64,000 nucleotides of DNA from Gnetum montanum (GCA_015680685.1 MNCI01001825.1:889328-953327); one strand, 5' to 3'; shown: positions 22,291 through 33,649, numbered from the stretch's first letter. Notes: generated from the letters alone by a model not told the origin. Translations and numbers: made by a program.

Positions 22291-22959
22291 TAATTGCTCA
22301 ATTTCATCTTTGATGATCTGTTTAAGTTTGGGATTCGATTGTCCTTATGGCTGTCATCATGGCTTCATGGAAGGGTTGATATAGATTTGATGTTGGCATA
22401 CCCTAGAATCAATCCCTGTTAACTCAGGATATGACCATGCGAAGGTAGTCAACCACTTGTTCACTATCCTTAGCAACTTATTTTTTTGCTTTGGAACAAG
22501 AATGACATTGATTATCACCAACTTACCATTATGGAAGAATGCATATTCTAGATTGACCAGTAAGGGTTTTAGTTCTAAGGGCTCCTATTTAAAGCTTTCA
22601 AGGATCTGCAGCTTTCCCCAATTAGTAGCATCATTAGTAGTGAAAAGTTGTTGATGGACCCATTCTAGTTTGTCTATGCTACCCATATAGGTACATACAA
22701 GGTTCTCAGAAGATTCCATGCATAGGGTGCTACTATTAGAGTCAGTGGTTAGCCACTCGGTGCCTTCTTAGTTAGTGGCTACTGCGTACAGGCATCATTG
22801 AATTTGTGATTTGATGGCACACCGATTACATGTTTGAATGGATGTCTGCTCAATACCCAGTTGCACTCAAAATTGCTATACGCAATGCACGGAACATGCT
22901 TCTTCTCGATCTTCCTAATAGGATTTTCCTTGGAAATTTCAAGGGAGAGATCTTGGAGT

Positions 22960-23290
22960 CCTAGACATGCATCCACCATGCTGAGCCATGCTCTTCCCAT
23001 TATAATTGGAAAGTTTCCCATTGCAATTATCGACACAAATCACTAGGAAATTAGCAGGGTAGGACCACCCATAAATGGTGGTCACAATGTCTTCTACCAA
23101 TCCCAATGGAATAGTGATCGAGTGGTCTGCCAACTCAAGCTGAATGTTTCTTTTCTTCAACAGGGGCAGGTTCTAGGTCTTGTATATATCATGTGAAATT
23201 AGGTTGACACCTGCCTGTAAATCCAGAAGAGCTTTGTGTGGCTTGTTGCCTGCCACCTGAAGGTATATGAGGGGGCTTCATGGATCAGCC
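22960..23290 (-). pseudogene. aspartic protease of D (pol)
   Basis: The active-site region reads ALLDLQAGVNLISHDIYKT on the minus strand (about 23235-23180). Athila proteases normally have D-L-G-A-S/G, so the Gly after Leu is replaced by Gln. It is followed by IQLELADHSITIPLGLVEDI, the typical L-x-L-A-D-x-S flap-side segment, and by VTTIYGWSYPANFLVI. Part of the frame is open (23160-22939). The protease would cleave the Gag-Pol precursor. The changed active site and stops make this copy dead. Confidence 0.75.
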
Positions 23291-23599
23291 AATTTCTGAG
23301 GAAGATGACCTGCTTTGTTCCAGTCCATCATAGCATGTGTAAACATGACGGTTTGTACTTCGGAAGGTGTTTGGTTCGAAGGTCACTCGAAGTATTGAGC
23401 ATTAGATGTAGTTGGAGATACAGGGGCACTAGCCATAGGTGAGTGTGAGGGTGTGTTTAAGTTATTAAGCTGAAAAAAGGAATATTTTTGTGGTTTTGGT
23501 TCTGACCTGCTTAGCTGAGAAGCTAGTTGTAAATTGACAACCCTCATGGCATTATGTTGGTATGGCTATGGAGGTATTTACCCCTGCATAGGTGGAGAA

Positions 23600-25838
23600 G
23601 GAGGTAGCTAGCTTGAGGGTTGATGGATAGGTATGGTAGAAGGAGATGGTGAAGGATAGTGCAGATGTGGGTTTTCCCCCTTAGGTGATGGAGATTGGGC
23701 CCGAAATTATTTTGGAGGGTAGTAATGATTTTGGAAGGTTGCGTGACTAGAAAAGTCCCTCAAGGAGATTGGCTACTGAACGTAATACCCATAAGGATTT
23801 GGCTACTGGTAAGGGTATTATTGCCTTGGGGGAGGCATCCCCCATGACTGTGGGTGCTACCATTGCTGGTAGTGCTCATACGGTTGTGGTAGAGCTCCAC
23901 TTGGATAATATCCCTGTTGTTGGTGGAATTTCCTAGAATTGCCTTGGGGATAAGGCAATCTCTGGGGTGTTTACCTTTTTTCTAAGCAAGGGTTTAGAGC
24001 GTACATCCCAAACTATTGTAAATGTGACAACACGGGGTAACATCCCTTAGGATGTTCGTACTGGCATATGTCACATCCATCGTCTTCCTCAGTGTCTAAG
24101 TGTGCAACTTGTTCTACCGCAACAACCTTGCGCTTACCTTTGTGGTAGGCACATTTAGCCTCTTTTCTCTTTTGTCGATCTGGATCAATACTCTGCTCTT
24201 TGGATTCTTCTATGATTTTTAGAACACTTTGAAATTGTTCATCCAAAGCATCGCACATCTTGTCCACCTTGGCCAAAATTTTAGAAGTGAATTTTTGTAT
24301 GGGTAAATTTTTCCTGTTCATCGCTGCATCTAGAGATGACTCCTCCTCATCTTCATAGAATCAAACCTCCCTCTTCTGAATGGAAGTGTCCCAATTATAT
24401 TCCTCTGCACTTTCCCATTTCCGTAGTTCTCCCTCTTCCTTGGCTACATGCTCAATTAATCACTAAAGCTGATGAGCCCTTAACTCAGATAGCTGTCCTT
24501 AAGTGTAAATGCTAAGAGTCCTTCTTGTTTCAAAATGGAGCCCATCTATGACATGGTGGAGTTGTTCCCACTAAGAGTAGCCATGACCTAGGCACCAGTG
24601 CAACAATGAGTAATATCTGCTCATGGTTGCATCCAAGGGTTTGTGGCTACCTTGTTTCCACCCCTAATTTGTCATCTCAGATTAGACACTCTAGAGTAGG
24701 TTTGGTATTTGTCATTGAAGAGCTCCAACATCATACTCCATCGCTTGATTGATTCCAGCTCCAAAGATCGGTACCACCTTTATGCTTCCTTGATGAGTGT
24801 TCGGGGGAAAAACTTGTGCTTTTGCCACTCATTTTCAATATTCTGCAGGGTGCAGGTATCATGAAATGCTTGCAGGTGAGTTTTTGGATCACAATTGTAT
24901 CCCCCTTCAAATCTGGGAATGTTGTTCATATCAAGGCACTTGATCCAGCTATCTCACAAGTGCTTGGTAGGTATGTGAATTGCCTCTGCTATGTTGAGCA
25001 TGCTTCGAGTGGCAAGTAGTAGTTCATCAAATTCATGATCCTGATGATGGGCATGGCATCTGTGATGGTCTCTACTACCTCTCCTTTTGTGATGGTGATC
25101 CTCTCGTGACAGCTCATGCCCTCGGTCATGCCATCCCCATTGGTCTCCTCGATCATCATCATTATGATCCCTCCTATGATGGTTGCAATTAGATTTAGAA
25201 CCTAATGAAGCTAAGGTAGAAAGAGGAGAATGAGCAAAGGGGGAGGAACTACCACCCCCACTGTATCGATCACCTTCTCTTCCATGACGATGGCCTCAAC
25301 CATCACATCCATCTTCACCTTCGCCATGATCTCCTCCGGGAGATCCCTTAGCATCTTGGAATTCCTGGTCACTTGAACCTCTATTCGGTATGATGGATCA
25401 GATGTTCTAACATGGGGGTAGAGATGCGAAAGAATGGGAACTATGAGGAATAGGTTCCTCATCATCGTGTTGGGTCTGTAGGGACAAAGGGTTACTGGAC
25501 CATTTACCCTTTGCTCGTTCATTATGTTTAGCTTGCTGCAAGTCCCGTTTACATTGTGCCTCATTTGGATGATAGTCCCGATGATCATGATCCTCCATCA
25601 TGTACTCTTCAACTCGGTCTTGAATGCCCAATTTGATGAGAGTCTGAACTAGCATTCTGAGAACCAATCGATTAGGAAGCAATATAATGTTGCCCTTCAG
25701 GTCCCACCATCGCATTTGCTCATCTTGGTGCAAGATGAAGGTGAAGTTGGGTATATACTCATCCACATGAGTATATATCACTTGAAATTCCTAGGGCACC
25801 TGGGGGTTGGATTCATCTTGCATGTGAGAAGAAGACAT
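23600..25838 (-). pseudogene. gag of D, decayed
   Basis: The start is MSSSHMQDESNPQVP at 25838, shared with F (53848). An N-terminal conserved part follows: FILHQDEQMRWWDLKGNIILLP. Then a charged Arg/Asp/His-rich region, the capsid-like part about 24760-24560 (LELFNDKYQTYSRVSNLR), and a helical part (MNRKNLPIQKFTSKILAKVD..., 24321-24013) ending in CDICQYEHPKGC, a Cys/His cluster that resembles a zinc knuckle with unusual spacing (C-x2-C-x3-H-x3-C). A Tyr/Pro/Gln/His-rich tail leads to protease. Several stops and shifts. Confidence 0.75.
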
Positions 25839-25981
25839 CTTAGTGTTAAACAACAAATAACTTAGTGTGCCATACTCTTACCTAAGTTGTTTAGTGTGAG
25901 TGGCTATCGACGTAATGGGTCTATTTGAACGAAGTGAGTGAAGATCTTGCTAAGGTTAGATAGTGCACAAAAGACTAACAG

Positions 25982-25999
25982 TCCCTGGTAATGGTGCCA
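25982..25999 (-). other. primer binding site of D (tRNA-Asp type)
   Basis: The plus strand reads TCCCTGGTAATGGTGCCA, 14 of 18 identical to the tRNA-Asp 3' end (TCCCCGGCAACGGCGCCA, from memory). All four differences are C to T, three of them at CpG. One base separates it from the LTR at 26001. Confidence 0.85.
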
Positions 26000-26000
26000 A

Positions 26001-26853
26001 TGATGAGTGGTGAGATACCCCTATGCCCAACCATACGAATCACGAGTGTTCACGCATGATCTAGTTGAATTTCGAAGACTGCGAGCACTTACGCACAGTA
26101 TTCTAGCCATCAAAATCCTAGTTAGAATAGTTGTTGTCCTCTCAACCTCACTTGTGACATTTTAGAATGATGGTCAAGTGAGATTGAGGCATATGATTTT
26201 TTATATGTTTTCTTTTATCTATAATATTTAATTCTTCTAATATAGGAAGTAAAAGGTTAGATAATCTAAGATTTCACTACACTATCACTTGACTATCCCT
26301 AACATAAGTAGCCAGTCCCACCCTCCGTGCACATTCCAAGCATGTCCTAATCACTACTGTGTTGCCAAACACTAAGCGTCATTGGGTTTCCAAATGTCAG
26401 ACATATGTTCAAGGTGGTCGTGCTTATGTGTTCTCGTGGACCACCAAACGTACCATGACTATAAAGCGATAATAGAAGCATGGAAATTATTAAAGTATCA
26501 AAATATTAATGCTTAAGTAATCTAGTTCAAATGCTACAAGGAATGTTCGAGAAGCTCATCTTTATTACCGTTCATGCCAATGGGCTCAGGTACATTAGCA
26601 CTTGAATAAAGAGTCATACACTCTTTGAACTATGTTTGCGAGCACTTGGAAAAATAATCTAACTCCTATGGAAATAAACTACAAGAGCTTCACTAGAACT
26701 TGAACAAAAGGTGCCATAAATGTGGCAGGTGCATGCATATTTATAGAAGAAAATGGACTCTGTGTTGACGAGGCCACGTCAATGCTTGGAAGGATGTGTC
26801 GACATGGTTAGGTTGACATGGCCTAGTTGACACAGTGACTAGATGCTTCATCA
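26001..26853 (-). repeat. 5' LTR of D (853 bp)
   Basis: It starts TGATGAGTGGTGAG and ends GATGCTTCATCA. The TATA box on the minus strand is at 26738-26745, and the modules GTTGACGAGGCCACGTCAA and GTGTCGACATGG lie at about 26763-26835. Confidence 0.92.
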
Positions 26854-26858
26854 ACATC

Positions 26859-26936
26859 TTGGGCTCATGTAATCGTTACTAGGTTACCAAGCATTATGCT
26901 ATTGTGCAAACCAAGAAATAACACTACTAGGATTAC
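26859..26936 (-). repeat. 5' LTR of B, fragment 2
   Basis: TTGGGCTCATGTAATCG and the following bases match 10252-10325 of the B 3' LTR. It lies between D and the solo LTR E and ends in ATTAC (26932-26936). Confidence 0.85.
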
Positions 26937-27776
26937 TAATGAATCACTATATCAAGACTGTGATATCGAATCCGCGATATCGGGTTTGTGATATTAGAGC
27001 CTACCAAGCAATATCAAACATCCAATATCAGAACCTATCTCATTGCCTATAAATAAGAGGCGAGCGCACTTGGTTTTGGCATTAGTTTTCTTAGTCCCTT
27101 ACCCAAACTCTTGCATTTTTTGCTTTCCAGAGTTAGAATTATTTTTGAGTGCCTACAGTAGGAGTCATAAAGTGAACAGATCTTTATTCAAGCATTGTGT
27201 ACCTGAGCACACCTTGTGTCCGGAAATAAAGATGAACTTTGTAATAAACCTTGCAGCATTCAGAATAGCTTATTTATTGCATTTAATGTTATTTATAGTT
27301 ATTTAATGCTTTTGTTAGTTAATTGATGTTGCTTTTATTGATTCGTTAATTCTCACAAGTAAGCACACTTAGTACAACCACTTCGAGCATATGTGGAACA
27401 CTTGGTAACCCAGTAACGACTAGCGTTTGGTAATCCCAATAGTGTTACACTGGTTCAAGATATGTATGGAGAGTGGGAACGGATGCTAGTGTTAGGACTA
27501 GTTAGAACCTAGCAGATTAGTTAAATTAAATTAGTTAATTATTTCACTTCTCCCTTTTAGTACCAGGACATAAACATAAAAAGCATAAAAATCATATACC
27601 TCAAGTTTACTTAACCATACAATAGTGTCATACGAGTAAGCTTGGGAAGACAATGATCGCCTAACCCATCCTTGTTCTATAAAGGCACATAAGCACTTAG
27701 TCCTTGGAGTTTGACCGAATCCTGTGTAATGCTCGTATTCGTATGATTGAGCGTAGGGGTAGCTTGTCGCTCATCA
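26937..27776 (+). repeat. Solo LTR E (840 bp)
   Basis: It starts TAATGAATCAC (TG to TA in TGATGA) and ends GTCGCTCATCA, flanked by a perfect ATTAC duplication (26932-26936 and 27777-27781). It sits in the B LTR in the opposite orientation. GATATC-type repeats lie at about 26970-27035, the TATA box TATAAATA at 27048-27055, and AATAAA near 27225. No internal sequence is left, so recombination between two LTRs of a complete element is the likely origin. Confidence 0.93.
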
Positions 27777-27781
27777 ATTAC

Positions 27782-28341
27782 CAAACAATTACACTTAAAT
27801 GCTCGAAACTAGTTGTACTCATTCTGCTTTACTAATGAACAAGAAAGTAAAGTATTTGGAAATGTAAATGATTAAACTAATAAAATACTAAAAACTATGC
27901 TAAGTAAAATTAAGTGGATGTTGCAATGATGAAAAGGGATCTCTATCTTTATTTCCAGACATGAATTGTGCCCTAGTACACTTTAATCGAATAAAGATTT
28001 CATACAATTGCTCAACAGCATAGTATGGGCATTCACTCTCTATCACTAAAATTATGAAAACAAACTATAAGAATCTACGTAAGGGTGGAATGAAAGTTCT
28101 CTCCAAATTTTTCTCGCAAGTGTTGTATTTATAAGCAGGCATACATCGCATGATATCAAATCTATGATGAAGTAGCTTGTGCTATGATATCAAATATACG
28201 ACATCATAGATATAATATTGTAGCTACAATATCATTAGTGGACAAAAATTAACTTTTTCTCAAATAGATGAGATATAGCATCAACAATATCATAGATGCG
28301 ATGTAGCATCAACGATATCCTAGCCAACTAATGATTCATCA
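27782..28341 (-). repeat. 5' LTR of B, fragment 3
   Basis: CCAAACAATTACACTTAAA continues the B LTR from the point where E entered and runs to AATGATTCATCA. The GTAGG duplication follows at 28342-28346. Confidence 0.9.
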
Positions 28342-28346
28342 GTAGG

Positions 28347-29000
28347 AATCTTAATACTCCTAGTTGTCAACATGCTTAAGTAAAAGATAAAATTCTAAGT
28401 CTAGTTAACTATGAAAACACAAATCTATCTTAGCCTAGAGCGATGGATATTTGGTCCTGGTCTACCGTACATGCCTTGGACTCATGTAATTATCATTGGG
28501 ATTACTAGGTGGAATTACTATTGAGCAAATCAAGTAATGCTACTACTAGGTTACTAGATAACTACACTTAGCACTCGAAACCAATCGTATCCATTCTACT
28601 TAACTAGCAAACATGGAAAGTAAAGTGTTTGAAATGTAAATGGTTAACTAGGAAAGCAAGAAAATTATTCTTAGTAAAGTATAATGAAAACTAAGGAATG
28701 TTGCGATGATGAGAAAAAACTTTGATCTTTATTGCCACACATAAACTATGTCTAGTACAATTTACTCGAATAAAGATGTCAGTCAACTACTTAACTCCAC
28801 ACTATAGACATTCACTTTATCATTAAAACTACAAAAATAAATTGCAAGAATCTGGCTAAGGGTTGGTGTGCCCAAGTGCTGGTATTTATAGAGTTGCACA
28901 GATCTCGAGACATCACATCAATGATGACATAGGATGAGCTATGATATCTTTGATACGATACAACATTGGTGAAAAAAGTGCTTTTATCGACATAGAACCT
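28347..29000 (-). repeat. LTR of element C, second fragment (end truncated)
   Basis: AATCTTAATACTCCTAG and onward follow the B LTR throughout. The TATA box on the minus strand is at 28883-28890. Similarity stops near 29000, about 80-100 bp before the expected TCATCA end. Together with 9731-9919 it gives about 850 bp, the family LTR length. No C internal sequence is seen in the window. Confidence 0.75.
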
Positions 29001-29109
29001 TGTAAACTAACAAAATGCAAAATGTAGAGTTATTCATTCATTAACCAGTTTCCATTTCCAAGCATTTGTACTTTATAGATACGACATATGGAATGTTGTT
29101 ATGCATGAG

Positions 29110-29260
29110 TTAAGCTAATGAGATGTGGCTCTAGTGGTTAGTGCATTGTCTAACACTAGTTTAGGTATATATTTATGATATACCAGTATCGTTTGGTCGA
29201 GAGAATGTTTTATAATTTATAGAATCTCAAATTGATTTACTAAGAATTGATTTTCACATT
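29110..29260 (+). repeat. possible SINE-like fragment
   Basis: GTGGCTCTAGTGGTTAGTGC resembles a tRNA-type A box, and TTTGGTCGAGAG about 55 bp on resembles a weak B box. I see no second copy in the window and no clear tail or target duplication. The rest of 29001-29539 shows no gene. Confidence 0.2.
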
Positions 29261-29539
29261 TTTTTAAAAAACCAATGTATATTATTCAATGATAATTCTC
29301 ACACTCTTAATTTACCTTAGCTCCTCCTTAGCTATTATGTCAAAAGAAAAAAAATGGTAACAAGGAAAGATCTCCCTCATCATTACGACAGTAAAATCAT
29401 TTTAATGTGACTTAGGGAACTCTCTTAAATGGTGTCGATAGTTAGCTTGAGCCAAAAGTAACTTACAAGCAAGAGGTTACTGGTGCAAATCATACTTAAA
29501 ACATCATTATATTTGTATCCAATTCTTTTAAAATATCAT

Positions 29540-30840
29540 TGTTGATGCATAAATTTTGGTCGCACCAACACCAAGAAAGAAAACTTGTTTTAGAATACTA
29601 TTGCCTAGGGCGCCTCCTGTATGGGTATGGAAACCCAGGAATAGTCTAAACTAGAGAAGGCTATGTGGCCTTTTACAAATAATCAACTAAAAGAAATTTG
29701 GAATTAAAATTAAATAATTGTTTTCAATACAATAAGTAAAGAAATAAATTTTTCTTGGTCTAGCCGTTCCACCAGCCTCATGCGTCGCCAGGAACACTGT
29801 CGTTGGTGTCCTCTGCTGAACAGGAAGACTGCGACCAACACCTGAAGAAGGACAAAGGAGAAGCTAGATCTCACACCACTAAGAGAAATCATTGGGGAAA
29901 AGAAAGGCTCTACCATCCTATGGCCTGCCATTGGCAAGAATCTGCACTATTGCTGCTAGTTCGCTGCAATAGCCTAGGAGGGAGGAAAAAGGTTGTCGCA
30001 GTTGCTGGGAGGACCACCACAACTTGCCACACGCCCTGGCTATTGACGTGTTGTTGTCCACTGCAGAAAATAAAAAAACTACTGCCTATGGATTTTTTGT
30101 TATCTTCTGCTGCTGCATGCACTGTGTGTTGCCAATGGGCAGGTAGCAGGGAGAGAAAGCCTCTGATGCACGTGCCACGCACCTGAAATACATAACTATC
30201 CTCTTGGTTAACCTAGGATCCGATCCTCCTACTTCCTATTGAAAGAAAAACGGTTGTTTCTGATTTTTTAGCCCCCTCCTTCTCACTCAAAGAGAAACTA
30301 TTGTTTTTGGTTTTTTAGCCCCCTCCTTCCCTGAGAAAAAGAAACTGTTATTTCTATTTTTTTTAGCCCCCCAAACACCTTGAGAAAGAGAAACTTCTCC
30401 ACCCTCTCATAATATAATGGGTTTAGCTATATGAGTTCCTTTTTTTTATCATTCATCTCTATGAAAAGGTGTGTTTTTATTTATTTTGCAATTTTTTTTA
30501 AAAAATCATGTTTAATCATCTTTTTTCTATGTTTATTTTGGTCCTCTTTTGACTTTCGTGAAATAATGTTACATAAGTTTTTCTTTCTTTCTTTCTTTTT
30601 TTTGTTTTTTTTTTCTATTTTTTTTAAAAACTCATTATCTAATCTACTTTACATATGTCTAAGCCATCCAAGATATCACTTCTATAGTTTATTTGAAATA
30701 TAAGCAACTTTAAGTCTTCTTGTGTTGAACAGTTTATCTTTTCTCCTCACATTCATCATCCATCTAAGTATTTGCATTTCTACCACATTAATTTGTTGAA
30801 CATGGCCCCATGCCTAACATGGGTGAGATTGACATCAACA
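29540..30840 (-). repeat. 3' LTR of H (1301 bp)
   Basis: It starts TGTTGATGCATAAA and ends TTGACATCAACA. It contains about 200 bp (about 29645-29850) absent from the other LTR, and three tandem units of about 55-60 bp at about 30240-30395 (each with AGAAACTRTTGTTTYTG and TTTTTTAGCCCCC). T-rich blocks follow at 30480-30620. Confidence 0.88.
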
Positions 30841-32089
30841 CTTAGCCCCCAAACTTTTAATTGCATGCAAGTGTAAGAAACAAGACCATAGAGATTTAAA
30901 AAGAAATGCAAGAGATAAAGAATCAAAATGACACAAAGCATAGATCAATTAAAACTTGAAAGTGAACTATACTAATCTAAATATGATTAAAATAACCATA
31001 TAATCAAAAGAGATAAACATAGACCACCCAAACCACACCATTTTATCTAATTAAACTCTAAATATATAATTTATTATTTTAACTACATATATTTATATAT
31101 AATTAAAATATATAATGGTTTCTTTCCCAATCTTTGCACAATGTAAAAGTCAATAGCATGGGGACTACTTTAAGCACAAGACCCATACTATACTTAATGA
31201 GGACAGGCTCATATTAGATTGTGGCTAGTCACAACTTTTGGATTTTTCCTTGTGGCTAGTCACAACTTTTTGGAAAATAGGTTCTAAAGCGTAAATAGAG
31301 GTTAGGGTGAGGATAGCTACTGGACCCCATCACATTTAAGGACTTATTACACTGCCAATGAACACGGTCCTCATTCTCATTAATTTTTTATTTTTACTTT
31401 TTTTAAAAGAAAACTTTGCTCATGATGTACTTCATTTTTAAGGTAGGGATTCCAACACGAGTTTGGTCGATTAATTGCACTGCCAATGAACACGGTCCTT
31501 TCAGAAATTTTCCCATGGTGCAATTCAACCCTCATGCATGTGCCTTTGATTACAATTTGATGGCATCATAGCAAGTCTCCTGGGTGGCTAAGGGTTCTCA
31601 AGTGGAGATAAACACACTTGAGGGCTAAGGCTTCGAAAAGGAAAATGGGGTTTTCCAAGGTCACCTAGTGATTATGTCTAACCATTCTCCAACATCACCT
31701 ATCCTACACTTACATGATTATGATGATTACATGATAAGTTAGCACAAATCTCATGCTCCATAATCCAACATAGCTAGAGAAACTAAAACCTTGAAAAAGA
31801 CCGAGAAGAATCAAAGCATTATTAAAATATATAGCATAAAAGAGATTCTATGTAATACTAATAAGAAATATTATATAAAGCATTATCCTAACATTATTTT
31901 CCAATGGTGCTATGATGACCCAACGCCTAGTAACTCAAAAGACCATAATGATTATTAAAATCATATGCAAAACAAAAATCAAAACAATATTCCACAAAAG
32001 AAATGATGGAAATGTAAAGAAAATATGCAAATGCAACTATACATAAATGAAATGCATGATAAAAAGGAAGAAATCATGCAACTAAGTAT
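30841..32089 (-). other. H: PPT and 3' untranslated region
   Basis: No gene is visible. The near-palindrome TTGTGGCTAGTCACAA occurs twice, 32 bp apart (about 31221 and 31252), and CACTGCCAATGAACACGGTC occurs twice (31351 and 31479). Confidence 0.6.
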
Positions 32090-32525
32090 CTACTAGGTGT
32101 CCACGTGGGACACCTGAGTAGAAATGCTTCAAATGAAATGCATTAAAATTTCTATGTAACCTATATCCTTGCACATCAGCAACCTTGTACACATTGAGGC
32201 CAATGACATCTTTAATTTTGAATGGATCTGACCAAATAGGAGAGAAATTACCTTAAAGATTTGCTCAGTCACATGTTCTACCTTTTTCCAAGACTGGGTC
32301 TTCTATCTTAAAGACTTCACCAACATACTTCTTGTCAAGACATTGTTTAACAATTTGTCGATGCTTAAGATTATGAAAATCAAGACCTAATCTTAACTTG
32401 CTTGATCGTTTTCTATCAAGTTTATCTTTGATATAAGTTTCAATGATAGGTTTAGGTCTTGGTGGGTTATCGAATATAGCCTTTCTAGGAGAATGTTCCA
32501 TGGATGTGTCATTAAAATTTAGCAC
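32090..32525 (-). pseudogene. integrase C-terminal region of H
   Basis: On the minus strand: EVFKIEDPVLEK, then after a stop NFSPIWSDPFKI, GLNVYKVADVQGYRLHR and NAFHLKHFYSG. The order (basic strand, W-x-x-P-F/Y, Y-R-L, N-A-x-H-L-K-x-F-Y) is that of the integrase C-terminal domain of Ty3/gypsy elements, and the last motif is Tat-like. The HHCC and DDE parts are missing upstream. A 41-bp tandem duplication lies just upstream (about 32724-32803, TTCAACATGTTC...CTCAATCTCAATA). Confidence 0.7.
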
Positions 32526-32938
32526 ACCTTCAAATGTTTTAAGACGTAGGGTTTTACTTACATCTTTATCTTCCTCTAAAGGTGATGGATCAGTTAGATG
32601 AAATCCATTGTGTTGTTGATAAGGTAAAGTGTCTCAATAGATTTCTTCCCCTTCTCTAGAAATTTGATAGGATTGGGTGGAATCTACATGAGAGATAGGA
32701 TTTATTTTTGTAATTCCACTCACATAGTCATTTTCAACATGTTCACTACGCTCAATCTCAATAAGTCATTTTCAACATGTTCGCTACGCTCAATCTCAAT
32801 AACCCCAACATACAGATTAGTGTTTTGATCTTCCAAAGGTTGATTTTGTTGATCCAAGGCTATAATTACTTGTTTGTAGAAGAGTTCTCAAGGTATAGTC
32901 ATGTACTTAGATTTTCCTTTGATAGGGATTAATAGCTC

Positions 32939-33472
32939 TTAGAAATCTAACCTAAAGAAGCCCCCAAACTTGGCTCCAAAAGTCCTACATAGGAGCACAC
33001 CATAGGTGAGTAACATGTCAACTACTAAGATATCTGTGTAACATGTGAACGTAGGGTATTGTTTAAGTTGCACTTTTACTCCTTTTAATGATCCTACTAC
33101 AAGTACGTTAGATCTATCGAGTTGAATTACATTTTTTGTTTGTGGTATCATTTGTGCTCCTAAAGCCTTACATACCTCAAGAGGCATGACACTAACAGTT
33201 GCTCTAGAATCCATCAAACAATTGTGAACATTCTTTCCTAAAATAATTAGAGTTGTTAGGAAAGGAGGTTTCTCTTTCTTACTCATCATGGAATTATTTA
33301 CATTTTGTACTAATAATGTGGTGGGACTTTTTGTAAAGTGAACTTGCCTTTCGGGGGTTGGGGATTTTCCTTTATTAGTTTCTAGTTTATGAACTATCTC
33401 TTGAACCACCTCTTTCATTTTGTCAAAATGTAACAGATCATACATTGAAATGTTAGCTTTGATTTTCTTCAA
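32939..33472 (-). pseudogene. aspartic protease of H
   Basis: A 177-residue open frame. ILGKNVHNCLMDSRATVSVM has the pepsin-like active site, normally D-S/T-G-A, changed to D-S-R-A (Gly to Arg, a single G-to-A change). It is followed by PLEVCKALGAQMIPQT, LDRSNVLVVGSLKGV and DILVVDMLLTYGVLL (the L-L-G motif area). Retroviral-type proteases act as dimers to process Gag-Pol. The Arg should kill the active site. The frame is otherwise well kept. Confidence 0.85.
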
Positions 33473-33649
33473 ATCCTCAACTAGATCATAAGTCTTAGGT
33501 ACTTCTTTGGCTTCCGGTTGAGGTGGAGTTCTTCTAAGTATAGAAGGTGGATTTGGTTGTTGTGGGGTGTTTGTTTGGGATGATCCAGTTTGAGTATTTG
33601 TGTTACTTTCACTAGGAGCTCTTCTGTTTGAGGAAGTGTAAGGGTCATT

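Larger units (their letters stand above)
16581..26853 (-). mobile_element. Element D: full-length Athila-like LTR retrotransposon (10.3 kb)
   Basis: Both LTRs are present (16581-17461 and 26001-26853), flanked by ACGTC (16576-16580) and ACATC (26854-26858), one transition apart. The uninterrupted B LTR has ACATC at this place. On the minus strand the order is 5' LTR, PBS, gag, protease, RT, RNase H, integrase, internal PPT, ORF3, PPT, 3' LTR. By eye the two LTRs differ at roughly one base in twelve over the first 230 bp, mostly transitions. All genes carry stops, so the copy is inactive. Confidence 0.95.
9920..28341 (-). mobile_element. Element B: gag-only Athila-like retrotransposon, interrupted by D and E
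   Basis: The element is flanked by a perfect 5-bp duplication GTAGG (9915-9919 and 28342-28346). Reading on the minus strand: 5' LTR in three pieces (28341-27782, 26936-26859, 16580-16248), PBS (16246-16229), gag (about 16122-14340), internal PPT-like site (13722-13700), spacer and possible ORF3, PPT (10913-10896), 3' LTR (10895-9920). Without D and E the internal part is about 5.35 kb, against about 8.5 kb in D and 8.3 kb in F. The missing 3 kb is pol: only about 0.9 kb separates the gag Tyr/Gln-rich region from the internal PPT, against about 4.2 kb in D. Confidence 0.88.

Noticed and set aside
29710-30186. Open frames on both strands in the H LTR
   Set aside because: They lie in a non-coding LTR and the other LTR copy does not keep the frames intact.
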